Below the pieces are notes generated by a model. The model was not told the origin of the DNA and ran no database searches. It saw only the letters and a program-made list of their open reading frames with translations. Shown here in pieces: positions 41,244 through 51,392 of a stretch of DNA of 64,000 nt. Each line of letters begins with the position of its first letter. Position 1 is the first letter of the stretch. Made by a program: the position numbers and the translations under genes. The DNA is from Gp13-AA77 sp035946735 (lineage in GTDB: Bacteria > Acidobacteriota > Terriglobia > UBA7540), in NCBI GenBank assembly GCA_035946735.1, contig DASYYZ010000008.1:24044-88043 (forward strand), given 5' to 3'.

Positions 41244-43061
41244 GTGGCTGAGGCGGTTTATTTTTCCCGACGGCAACTACTAAAGGGTATGGCCAGTGCC
41301 GCAGCGCTTTGCGCTGCGCGCCCGGCCTTCAGCTACCGCGGCCAGGCGGCTTCGGCTCGGGAGAAACTCTCCCTGTTTCGCTACCGCGACGTAAAGCTCA
41401 CGGGCGGGCCTCTCAAGGCGCAATTCGATCGAATCCATGCGTCCTACCTTGCCGTCAGTGAGGATGGCCTGCTGAAAGAATTTCGTATCCGCGCGGGACT
41501 TCCCGCGCCTGGGGAATGGCTGGGCGGTTGGTATGACCGCGACGGATTCGCGCCGGGCCATTGTTTTGGCCAGATTATCTCGGCGATGGCCCGATTCTCC
41601 GAAGCCACGGATGACGAGGCGACGCGCGCCAAGACCAGGCGGCTGGTAGAAGGGTTCGCAGCCACGATTGGGCCGGACGGCTATTGCTACCCCAGCCAGA
41701 AAACATCCACGAAGTTTCCGGCTTACACCTGGGACAAGTTTGTTATCGGACTGCTCGACGCTTACCAGTTTGCCGGCGTTTCGTCGGCCACTCAAGTCTT
41801 GGATCGCGCCACGCGGGGCGCGGTACGGTACATGCCGCCTCGGGCGCTCGACCGGCAATTTGAGGCTGCGCCGACGGCGCCCGATGACGAATCCTATACC
41901 CTGGGCGAGAATTGCTTTTACGCTTACGAAGTCACGGGTGAGCCGCAATACCTGGACATGGCCAAGAGGTACTTGCTCGACAAAACCTACTTCGACCCCT
42001 TGAGTCGCGGCGAAAATGTTCTACCTGGCCGCCATGCCTACAGCCACTGCAATGCCATGAGCTCGGCCGCCCGAGCCTATCTCGTCCTGGGCGACCCGAA
42101 GTACCTCGCGGCCATCCAGAATGCCTGGGACATGCTGGTGACCACGCAGCAATTTGCCTCGGGGGGCTGGGGTCCGAATGAGCAGTTTGTCGAGCCGGGG
42201 AAGGGCAAGCTCGGAGAGAGCCTGGCATCGACCCACGCTCACTTTGAGACGCCTTGCGGGTCCTACGCTCACCTCAAGCTCGCCCGCTATCTCCTGCGTT
42301 TCACCGGCGATGCGGACTACGGCGACGGCTTGGAGCGCGTCCTTCACAACACCGTTCTCGGCGCCAAGGACCCGAGCGGCAACGGTCGATTCTTCTACTA
42401 CTCCGACTACCAGTCGTCCACCCACAAAGGCTATTTCCCGGACAATTGGCCGTGCTGTGCCGGAACGCTGCCTCAGGTTGTAGCCGACTACCTGATCAGC
42501 GCCTATTTCCGAAGCGCCGACGGCGTTTACGTCAATCTTTTTGTGCCCTCCGAGCTGAAGTGGAACGCCGCTGGTCATCCGGTCCGGTTGATCCAAACTA
42601 CAAGCTATCCGGAGTCTGAATCCACCGAAATCAGGGTGGAGGCGGCTGCTCCAACGGAGTTCACCGTCTATGTGCGGATTCCCGGTTGGCTGCAGTCGCC
42701 GGCGTCCTTGAGCGTCAATGGGAAGAGCATCTCGGTGCCCGCCCAAAAGGGAACCTTTGCGGCCGTGCGGCGCGTCTGGCGCAACAGCGACACTTTCCAG
42801 ATCAACCTGCCGTTTTCATTTCGCACCGAAGCCATTGACGAGCATCATCCCGGCACAGTGGCGCTGATGCGAGGTCCCCTGATGATGGTGGCGCTGAACC
42901 CGCAATCGGACCAGATCAAGATCGTCGCCGATTCGCTGCAGAGTTTGAAGCCGGTTCCCTTTCGACCACAGACGTTCGAGTCCGCAAACCAGACCCTTCG
43001 CCTCGCGCCGTTCTACACCGTGGGCAGCGAGAGCTATACGACTTATCTGGAGACGGTGTGA
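41244..43061 (+). CDS. glycoside hydrolase family 127 / beta-L-arabinofuranosidase-like protein
   Basis: A Tat-like signal (SRRQLLKGMASAAALCAARPA) is followed by an alpha/alpha barrel with LTGGPLKAQFDRIHASYLA, GWYDRDGFAPGHCFGQIISA, HAYSHCNAMSSAARAY, ETPCGSYAHLKLARYLL and NWPCCAGTLPQ. The Glu and Cys residues in the last two match the Zn-bound Cys-nucleophile site of GH127 enzymes, and beta-sandwich domains follow. It would release beta-L-arabinofuranose or related sugars from plant glycans in the periplasm. The GTG start gives the Tat motif near the N-terminus. A degraded partial copy lies 1.4 kb upstream. Confidence 0.85.
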   Translation: MAEAVYFSRRQLLKGMASAAALCAARPAFSYRGQAASAREKLSLFRYRDVKLTGGPLKAQFDRIHASYLAVSEDGLLKEFRIRAGLPAPGEWLGGWYDRDGFAPGHCFGQIISAMARFSEATDDEATRAKTRRLVEGFAATIGPDGYCYPSQKTSTKFPAYTWDKFVIGLLDAYQFAGVSSATQVLDRATRGAVRYMPPRALDRQFEAAPTAPDDESYTLGENCFYAYEVTGEPQYLDMAKRYLLDKTYFDPLSRGENVLPGRHAYSHCNAMSSAARAYLVLGDPKYLAAIQNAWDMLVTTQQFASGGWGPNEQFVEPGKGKLGESLASTHAHFETPCGSYAHLKLARYLLRFTGDADYGDGLERVLHNTVLGAKDPSGNGRFFYYSDYQSSTHKGYFPDNWPCCAGTLPQVVADYLISAYFRSADGVYVNLFVPSELKWNAAGHPVRLIQTTSYPESESTEIRVEAAAPTEFTVYVRIPGWLQSPASLSVNGKSISVPAQKGTFAAVRRVWRNSDTFQINLPFSFRTEAIDEHHPGTVALMRGPLMMVALNPQSDQIKIVADSLQSLKPVPFRPQTFESANQTLRLAPFYTVGSESYTTYLETV

Positions 43062-43111
43062 GCCATGCTGAGACTCGAAATCGGCAGGCGAATTAAGTTA
43101 GAGGATGACCT

Positions 43112-44416
43112 ATGGAAAATAGCGCATGGAAACGTGAACGGAACCACGGTTCGAGAGACGCGAAGAAACCAAGTGCGAAGGCACTCAGACTGGCGTTAGC
43201 GCTATGCGCGGGACTCGCACTTTTGATGCGGGCGCCAGTGTCGAAAGCGCAGAGCTATTCGGTGCTTTACACATTCACCGGCGGGGCCGACGGAAGGATT
43301 CCAGTCTCAGCTCTCGTTGCAGACCCTTCCGGCAACCTCTATGGCGCCACCGAGAGTGGCGGAGACACCAGCGGCGCGTGTTCCTCGCTGGGAGGATGCG
43401 GGGTGATCTTCGAGGTTTCGCCCACGGGAAACGAAACAGTGCTCTACGCTTTTACTGGACGAGGGGATGGGGCCCAGCCTTTAACTGGCCTGTTGCGCGC
43501 TGCTGGAGGGAATTTAGTTGGCACGGCAGCCGGGGGAGGGCATTTCGGCGGCAACTGCGGGACGTTTGGCTGCGGGGTGACCTTCAGGTTGGACCCGGCC
43601 GGGAACGAGACGGTGCTGCATGCTTTCACAGGAGGAAAGGACGGATGGTCGCCAAATGGGACGCTGATCCAGGACTCAGAGGGTAACCTCTACGGTGTGG
43701 CTGGTGGAGGCGGGGACCTATTGGATTGTCCTAATGGTTGTGGAGTGGTCTTTAAGCTGAGTCCGGCGGGAAAGGAAACAGTGCTCTACACTTTCACAGG
43801 TCAGGCCGATGGGTGGGGTCCGCAGGGAGCCTTGGTGCGAGATTCAGCGGGTAACATTTACGGCACCACATATTTGGGCGGCAATTTTAGCGGCCCGTGT
43901 CACGCCACTGAAGGCTATGGGTGCGGGGTCGTCTTTAAGCTGGACCCCGCCGGAAATGAGACGGCCCTCTACGCTTTCACCGGTGGAGCGGACGGTGGAA
44001 CCCCTGCGCCAACACTGGCCATGGATTCTGCCAGCAACCTGTACGGTGCCACCAGCTATGGCGGCAGCGCGGACAACGGAGTGATTTTCAAGGTTGACAC
44101 CCTCGGAAACGAGACGGTTTTGTTCAACTTCGACGGGGGTGCAAACGGGGGCCAGCCAAACGGGGGTCCAATCATGGACGCCCAGGGTGCCTTATATGGG
44201 ACTACCGCCAACGGAGGGTCTTCTGGTGGAGTAGTTTTCAAACTTTATCCCACGGGAACAGAAACTGTGCTCTACGACTTCATCTCTTACGGACCGGGTG
44301 GCTCCAATCCAGCGGCGGGCTTGTTGCCTTACAAAGGCAACTTGTACGGGACTACGACGCTCGGGGGCGCAAACGGGACTGGCTGGGGTGTGGTCTACGA
44401 ACTGAGCGTCCAATAG
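43112..44416 (+). CDS. GloVer tandem-repeat surface protein
   Basis: After a signal peptide (LRLALALCAGLALLMRAPVSKA) come about eight repeats of roughly 50 residues containing (V/A)LYxFTGGxDG and NLYGATxxGG, then GCGVIFEVSPTGNETVLY. This is the choice-of-anchor tandem repeat GloVer (TIGR03803) pattern, which probably folds as a beta-propeller-like structure. Such proteins are abundant in Acidobacteriota and of unknown function. Conserved C-G-V Cys pairs may stabilise the blades. No C-terminal anchor is visible. Confidence 0.85.
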   Translation: MENSAWKRERNHGSRDAKKPSAKALRLALALCAGLALLMRAPVSKAQSYSVLYTFTGGADGRIPVSALVADPSGNLYGATESGGDTSGACSSLGGCGVIFEVSPTGNETVLYAFTGRGDGAQPLTGLLRAAGGNLVGTAAGGGHFGGNCGTFGCGVTFRLDPAGNETVLHAFTGGKDGWSPNGTLIQDSEGNLYGVAGGGGDLLDCPNGCGVVFKLSPAGKETVLYTFTGQADGWGPQGALVRDSAGNIYGTTYLGGNFSGPCHATEGYGCGVVFKLDPAGNETALYAFTGGADGGTPAPTLAMDSASNLYGATSYGGSADNGVIFKVDTLGNETVLFNFDGGANGGQPNGGPIMDAQGALYGTTANGGSSGGVVFKLYPTGTETVLYDFISYGPGGSNPAAGLLPYKGNLYGTTTLGGANGTGWGVVYELSVQ

Positions 44417-44479
44417 TTTTCAAGCGGAGCCGCCGCACCTATATAGTCACCGCAGCTCTCTCATCTGGAAAGGAGTTCC

Positions 44480-45370
44480 ATGCCCTTATCAATCGGATTC
44501 ATCGGACTCGGCATCATGGGCCAGCCCATGGCCTTGAACTTAGTGAAGGCCGGCCATCCGGTCACTGTCTTTAACCGCACAGCGGTGAAGGCTGAGCCAC
44601 TTCAGAAAGCGGGAGCGCAGGTCGCCTCGTCGCCGGCTGAAGCGGTCGCGGGCGCCGAATTCGTGGTCAGCATCGTCAGTGACACGGCGGCGATGGAAGA
44701 GGTAGTGATGGGCAAGGGCGGCATCCTGGAAACGCTGCCCTCAGGCGCGACTGTGATCGACTCCAGCACCATCAGTCCTGTCGCCAGCCGCAAATTCGCC
44801 TGCAAGGTCATGGGCAAAGGCGCGAGCTGGCTGGACGCGCCGGTGACGGGCAGCAAGCACCTCGCCGAAAAGGGCGAACTCACGTACATGGTGGGCGGCG
44901 ACCGCGAGGCCTTCGACCGCGCCCTGCCGGTGCTGCAGGTGCTCGGGAAAAAGCACATTTATTGCGGCGGGCACGGTCTCGGTCTAGCGGCCAAGCTGTC
45001 GCAGAATGTGATCCAATCGACGATGGTGGAGATTTTTTGCGAGGGCTTTGTACTGGCCGCAAAAGCCGGACTGAAGCCGCCGATCATGATGGAAGTGGTC
45101 CAGGGCAGCATGGCGCGCGCCGCGCTCACGGACTTCAAGGCGCCGTTCATCTTCAAGGGCGATTTCACGCCCTATTTTCCGCTGAAACTTATGCACAAAG
45201 ACCTGACGCTCGCGATGGAAAGCGCTTACGCTCAGAACGTACCGATGCCCGCAGCCGCGGCGGTCAAAGAGGTGTACGGCGCTGCCAAAGCTCAGGGCAA
45301 AGGCGATCTCGATTACGCGGCGGTCGTGACGTTTCTCGAAGAGTTGGCAAAGGTGCAAGTGCGGGAATAG
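44480..45370 (+). CDS. beta-hydroxyacid dehydrogenase (3-hydroxyisobutyrate dehydrogenase family)
   Basis: The Rossmann motif GFIGLGIMGQPMALNL (about 6-21) is followed by VIDSSTISP, the substrate loop APVTGSKHLAEKGELTYMVGG, and the catalytic Lys helix GLAAKLSQNVIQ (normally K-x-x-N). The family reduces or oxidises beta-hydroxyacids such as 3-hydroxyisobutyrate, tartronate semialdehyde or succinic semialdehyde. A good RBS (AAAGGAG) precedes the ATG. It is transcribed alone between a surface protein and an MBL hydrolase, so the substrate is undetermined. Confidence 0.9.
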   Translation: MPLSIGFIGLGIMGQPMALNLVKAGHPVTVFNRTAVKAEPLQKAGAQVASSPAEAVAGAEFVVSIVSDTAAMEEVVMGKGGILETLPSGATVIDSSTISPVASRKFACKVMGKGASWLDAPVTGSKHLAEKGELTYMVGGDREAFDRALPVLQVLGKKHIYCGGHGLGLAAKLSQNVIQSTMVEIFCEGFVLAAKAGLKPPIMMEVVQGSMARAALTDFKAPFIFKGDFTPYFPLKLMHKDLTLAMESAYAQNVPMPAAAAVKEVYGAAKAQGKGDLDYAAVVTFLEELAKVQVRE

Positions 45371-45625
45371 CGGCCTGCGAATAAGCAGTGGCCTATCCTG
45401 ATCGCCAGCTCGTCGTCGCCCAAGTCGAACCCGCCAAATCCAACCGGCGCCACCTTCTCGTACCGTCCGGATCAGCTAATTGTGGGATCGCCTTGCAGCA
45501 CGCTCGAGTCCTGCCTGATTCATGTATTGATCTGGTGGCCTCAGACCTTGAAATGACTTTTCGCGCCCCGCCGCGCGCCCGTGGTGTAGAATCCGCGTTC
45601 GAAGTACTGAAGCAAAGGAGACAAC

Positions 45626-46699
45626 ATGTGCGACGTCAGCAGGCGTGAGTTCTTGGCCGGTGGAACTGCCCTCTTAACGGTGGCTGCGGAGGCGAACCTC
45701 CTGGGCGGCCCGGTTGCCGAGGGGATGGCGGACGCCGCCGCGGCGGACATGGTGGCTCCTGACGTTTATTTTCACGAGGGAAACATAGCGGACAACGCCG
45801 GAGCCGTCTGCAACAACGGCTGGATCATGTTTGAAGATTACGTGCTCGTCATCGACGCGAATTTCCCGGCCGGCGCAAAGCTGATTATCAGTAAGATCCG
45901 CGCCCAGACCGACAAGCCTATCAGGTTTGCCTTTGACACCCATCACCATGGGGATCATGCCTATGGGAATCAAATTTTCGTGGAGAGCGGCGGAGTACCG
46001 GTCGCGTACACAGGCGTCGTCGAGGAGATGCGCCGGTACGAAACCGGCTACTACGGCAACAAACCCGGCCGGTGGGAGGAGGCCGCGAAAGGCCGGGCCG
46101 ATCTCAGAACCACCAGGCTCAAGCCGCCGTCGGTTCTCTTTTCGAAAGATTTGATTTTCGACGATGGCAAGCATCGAGTAGAGCTGATGCACCTGGGGGT
46201 GGCCCATACGCACGGCGATGCAGTGGCCTGGCTGCCGAAAGAGAAAATCCTTTTCACGGGCGACGTCTGCGTGAATGGACCCTACAACTTCGTGGGTGAC
46301 GGGGACGTGGGCAAGTGGATCGCAACGCTGGATGCGGCAAAGGGACTCGGCGCCAGGATCGTTTGCACGGGCCATGGTCCGCGCTCCGTCGAGACGGTCT
46401 TGGATGATCAGCAGGAATTCTTCAAGGCGCTGCGTGAACAGGTGGGCGCCGTGATGGCCGCGAAGCCGCCCGAAGAGGCCAAGACCCAGATTGAGTCCAT
46501 CCGGGCGACGCTTAAAAGCAACATGCAGATCGCGCGCTACGTAGCCGCGGCGGGCGCGGATGATTCTCTGACCTCGCAGGTCCAAAAAGTCTACGAAGAA
46601 CTGACAGGCAGGAGCTTGGTCGCGCTGATGGACGAGCCGCAGCTTGCACGCCGGCTTCACGCACGCTCCCATGGTTTGGCGTCCGCGGCGTCGGTTTGA
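45626..46699 (+). CDS. exported MBL-fold metallo-hydrolase
   Basis: A twin-arginine-like start (SRREFLAGGTALLTVAAEA) is followed by the metallo-beta-lactamase fold. FDTHHHGDHAYG carries the H-x-H-x-D-H metal motif, and GVAHTHGDAVAWLPKEKILFTGDV and VCTGHGP carry the remaining metal ligands. The helical C-terminus (about 270-340) is typical of SoxH/quinoprotein-relay-like MBL proteins. The substrate is unknown. AAAGGAGA precedes the ATG. It is not part of the selenoprotein-like cassette. Confidence 0.85.
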   Translation: MCDVSRREFLAGGTALLTVAAEANLLGGPVAEGMADAAAADMVAPDVYFHEGNIADNAGAVCNNGWIMFEDYVLVIDANFPAGAKLIISKIRAQTDKPIRFAFDTHHHGDHAYGNQIFVESGGVPVAYTGVVEEMRRYETGYYGNKPGRWEEAAKGRADLRTTRLKPPSVLFSKDLIFDDGKHRVELMHLGVAHTHGDAVAWLPKEKILFTGDVCVNGPYNFVGDGDVGKWIATLDAAKGLGARIVCTGHGPRSVETVLDDQQEFFKALREQVGAVMAAKPPEEAKTQIESIRATLKSNMQIARYVAAAGADDSLTSQVQKVYEELTGRSLVALMDEPQLARRLHARSHGLASAASV

Positions 46700-46730
46700 A
46701 ACTCTTGTCCAAAATAGTCTCAAAAAAGTA

Positions 46731-46759
46731 TTGACAAGAATGGTCGGTCAGGATAAATT
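46731..46759 (+). promoter_or_regulatory. groESL promoter
   Basis: TTGACA (46731-46736) and TAAATT (46754-46759) are separated by exactly 17 bases. The -10 overlaps the start of the CIRCE element, the classical arrangement for HrcA repression of groESL. Confidence 0.75.
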
Positions 46760-46784
46760 AGCACTCTTGAGGCGAGAGTGCCAA
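46758..46784. promoter_or_regulatory. CIRCE element (HrcA operator)
   Basis: TTAGCACTC, nine spacer bases, then GAGTGCCAA: this matches the CIRCE consensus TTAGCACTC-N9-GAGTGCTAA with one mismatch. HrcA bound here represses groESL at normal temperature. The 230-base leader between CIRCE and groES is otherwise featureless. Confidence 0.92.
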
Positions 46785-47013
46785 AAGACGCTTTGAGCCT
46801 CAAGGCCGCCCGCTGGATGGGTCGGCAATTCAACCTCAGACGGTTCGAGAAGCAGCCGGTCGAGGGGATCAGGCGATTCCAAAACAATCTGAGCGCCGTC
46901 AGGATGCTATTTAGACGGGCGGCGAGGCTTGTGGCTGCCCCGAGGCTGTGATTACGGGCATTGGGGTCGGTCGTGGCACCATTCATCAACGCAAACTCGA
47001 AAAGGAGATCACC

Positions 47014-47328
47014 ATGAACGTCAGACCTCTTCATGATCGCATCGTGATCAAGAGGATTGAAGAGAAGGAAACAGTGAAGGGCGGCATCATCATTCCCGAC
47101 ACTGCGAAAGAGAAACCACAGGAAGCGGAAGTGATGGCTGTGGGCAAGGGTAAGCGCGAAAAGGGCGAATTGATCCCCCTGGACGTGAAGGTCGGCGACC
47201 GGATTCTGTTCGGCAAGTACTCCGGAACCGAAATCAAGTTGGACAACGAGGAGTACCTCATCATCCGCGAGGACGAAGTGCTGGGCGTGATCGAGCACGC
47301 GTCGAAGGCTGCGGGCGGCAAGAAGTAG
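47014..47328 (+). CDS. groES: co-chaperonin GroES
   Basis: The start at 47014 (MNVRPLHDRIVIKR) has AAGGAG nine bases upstream. The 104-residue protein has the mobile loop EEKETVKGGIIIPDTAKEKP, the roof hairpin and GTEIKLDNEEYLIIREDEVLG. It caps GroEL to enclose folding substrates. It is co-transcribed with groEL, 122 bases downstream. Confidence 0.97.
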   Translation: MNVRPLHDRIVIKRIEEKETVKGGIIIPDTAKEKPQEAEVMAVGKGKREKGELIPLDVKVGDRILFGKYSGTEIKLDNEEYLIIREDEVLGVIEHASKAAGGKK

Positions 47329-47450
47329 TACTTCCCCTGGTCACTTCTTCCTTCGCCCTATATGGGCGTTGAACCATGCAAGTGACAGGGCCCAAGGAGA
47401 CGAATCAGAATCACAAATCAACCGAGATTTTAGATCTGGAGGATTACGAA

Positions 47451-49124
<1,674 letters not shown>

Positions 49125-49223
49125 GAAGCAGGAGCTAGGGACTAGGGATTAGTGGCTAGTGACTAGCTCACACAGCGCAGGGCTCGATTTCAGTCCTGTG
49201 TACCTTTTGAAGCAAGAAACGAA

Positions 49224-49256
49224 GGGCGGGGAGCCATCCCCGCCCTTTGGCTTTTT
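49224..49256 (+). terminator. Rho-independent terminator after groESL
   Basis: The stem GGGCGGGG/CCCCGCCC, extended by an A-T pair, has a 4-base loop and is followed by TTTGGCTTTTT. It lies 100 bases after the groEL stop. The remaining 370 bases before the next gene contain no supported feature. Confidence 0.75.
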
Positions 49257-49629
49257 GATATAGTTCGCGCAGCAAAGCGGACGGTGACCGGCGGGGGGCT
49301 TAAGATGACCGAAGGGAAATGGAAGATTTGCTTTGGTGCTACCCAGAGAAGTTCTTTGATCAGCCGATGGGTAGGCTGGAACGTCAGATCTCTGGCTGAA
49401 GTCGCCCGCATGGCTCGTGAACTGGAGTCGTGAGATGACCAAGCACGAACGAGAAGGCCTCGCTACGCTCCTTAACGATCCGCCGCCTGCCACCTAAATC
49501 GTAACGCGGAAGCGGCTACCCAATCTTGTCTCCGCATTCCGATTGCTTACAGAGCTGTCCGCGGATTTCTTCCAGAGCGGTCGGCGACAGCCCGGATCGC
49601 GATCCGTGAGGGAGCGTTAGAAGTCGAAA

Positions 49630-51000
49630 TCAGAACTCGGTGTGCAGCCGCAGAGCGAAGATATTGACAGGGCCGCGGGCGTGGTTATAGGCCGGGTCCT
49701 GGGCGAATTGATAATCCGGACTCAACTCGAAGTGTTTCGCGATCTTCCAGTTGTAATACGTTTCGGCGATCCGCTCCGCGCGATAGTCGAGGGCTCTATC
49801 GCCGACGGTAATTCCCAGACCACCCGCTGCAAGGTATTGCCGATGGACGGCGCTGATGCCGTTGACGATCACGGCCAGGCCTACCGTGTCCTGCGGGCGG
49901 CGCCACCGCGCCCCTTTCAAGCTAAGCCCCGCCGAGGCGGTGCGATCCACGTCGGTAAATTCATACGTCTGGTTTTTACCGTCGTTCCAACCCATGCGCG
50001 CGAAGGCCCCGAGATTCGCGCGGATTTCCTGCTCCAGATTGATGCCAAAGCCGTACTTGTACCGGTACGCCGCTGTCAGGAAGATGTCTTCGCCGAGGCT
50101 CGGATTATTGAGGGTCTCCTGATATCTTCCCATATGCGCCCGCGTGTCGTAAGCAAGCAGGCGTATGGCCCCCGCATGTCCCTTAAGTGAATGCCGCCTT
50201 TCGACTTCCGCCACCGCAGACCAGGCATGGGTGAGGTTCCAGTCCATGCGAATTCCGTTCGCGACTTTCGAAACCTGGAAGATGCCCACCCGGCCGCTCC
50301 ATGTGCGCATATTCAATTCGGCCGCAACGCCATTCGTAAAGCCCAAAGTGTCCGCCGGATAATCCCAGGCGCCATTGGTTACCAGGGTCCAATTCATGAA
50401 CTGGGATCGCGGGTCCTTGGCGTAAGCGTTGCCGTCAAAGATATCTGTGACACTCAGATGGCCCACCGTAAGCGTCAGATTCCGAACGGGTTTTGTACCG
50501 CCCAATCCATTATCGGCGGGTTCCTTCTCCCCACCGAACCCAATCGTCTCGCGAAGAAAAGCGCGGCAGAGGTAGGCGTCCGGATAAGTCTTGCCGATGC
50601 GATAGGCCTCGCCGCTTGGAAACCCCGCGACGCCAAGCGTGTTGCTCAGGCCATATCCTTGCCAGACGAGGGCGTCCGCGAAAAACTCTCCGCCGCGCCA
50701 CAAGCGTACGCCGCCCGTCACGTCCACGGACACTGTCTCTCTGACAGAGGCGCCGGGGGTGAGACTGTTCAAGCCAGTATAGTCAGCAGGGAATGAAGGG
50801 TGGCCCTGAGCGATCACTGTGGACTGGATGTGAATGTCCCAAGGCCGGTCGTCGGGTGACGCCGGGTTGTTTGCGTCCTGGGCCATCGCGAAGCGGCTTT
50901 GGCTGGCAATCAGGTACGATGCGAGAAGTAAGACGGCGGTTAGGAGTACCCGCCGGGGCATCCGTCCGCACTGACCGTCACATACGCAATCCGCTCTCAT
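49630..51000 (-). CDS. OprB-like carbohydrate-selective porin
   Basis: The signal peptide (RVLLTAVLLLASYLIASQSRFAMAQ) is followed by a beta-barrel with patterns of the OprB family. These are HIQSTVIAQGHPSFPADYTGLNSL, RLWRGGEFFADALVWQGYGLS, GHLSVTDIFDGNAYAKDPRSQFMNW and ITVGDRALDYRAERIAETYYN, ending in an aromatic F (LHTEF). Such porins let sugars cross the outer membrane. ATG 51000 is used, but 50961 (MPRRVLL) gives a more typical signal peptide. It is monocistronic. Confidence 0.8.
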   Translation of the reverse strand: MRADCVCDGQCGRMPRRVLLTAVLLLASYLIASQSRFAMAQDANNPASPDDRPWDIHIQSTVIAQGHPSFPADYTGLNSLTPGASVRETVSVDVTGGVRLWRGGEFFADALVWQGYGLSNTLGVAGFPSGEAYRIGKTYPDAYLCRAFLRETIGFGGEKEPADNGLGGTKPVRNLTLTVGHLSVTDIFDGNAYAKDPRSQFMNWTLVTNGAWDYPADTLGFTNGVAAELNMRTWSGRVGIFQVSKVANGIRMDWNLTHAWSAVAEVERRHSLKGHAGAIRLLAYDTRAHMGRYQETLNNPSLGEDIFLTAAYRYKYGFGINLEQEIRANLGAFARMGWNDGKNQTYEFTDVDRTASAGLSLKGARWRRPQDTVGLAVIVNGISAVHRQYLAAGGLGITVGDRALDYRAERIAETYYNWKIAKHFELSPDYQFAQDPAYNHARGPVNIFALRLHTEF

Positions 51001-51392
51001 CTTTCAAAGGTATCATGCCGATTGTTAAGGCAAGATGATGGAACAAGGTAGGTCGGATGGCCAGGTACAGCACACGCCCAACTGCGGTCCGAACAAGCCG
51101 AGTTCCCAGGACAACAAATATGGAATAGTTACATATGCCTGTAATTAACAGCTCATTACTTGACACCGGAATCCGGCAAGCAGAGAATTATCGAACGCCG
51201 GTCTCCATTTGACGTAGGCTGTTTTCCCTGGACCATGCCATTTAGTGACTATTTCGAAGTTCTTCCGGCTCTTTTTGAGTGGGTCCTTGAGTGGCGCGTC
51301 AGCAGGGGGCTCAAGGATTGGACGCACTGCCGGGTTCAGCTTGTTCGGATTGATCCGCCAGTTGGAGTGCCGCTTTGGCAGGAGGTAAGAAA
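51001..51392. other. intergenic region with a promoter for the FG-GAP gene
   Basis: TTGACA (51160-51165) and GAGAAT (51183-51188) are 17 bases apart on the plus strand, about 200 bases before the next start codon. No gene is supported in the interval on either strand. Confidence 0.4.
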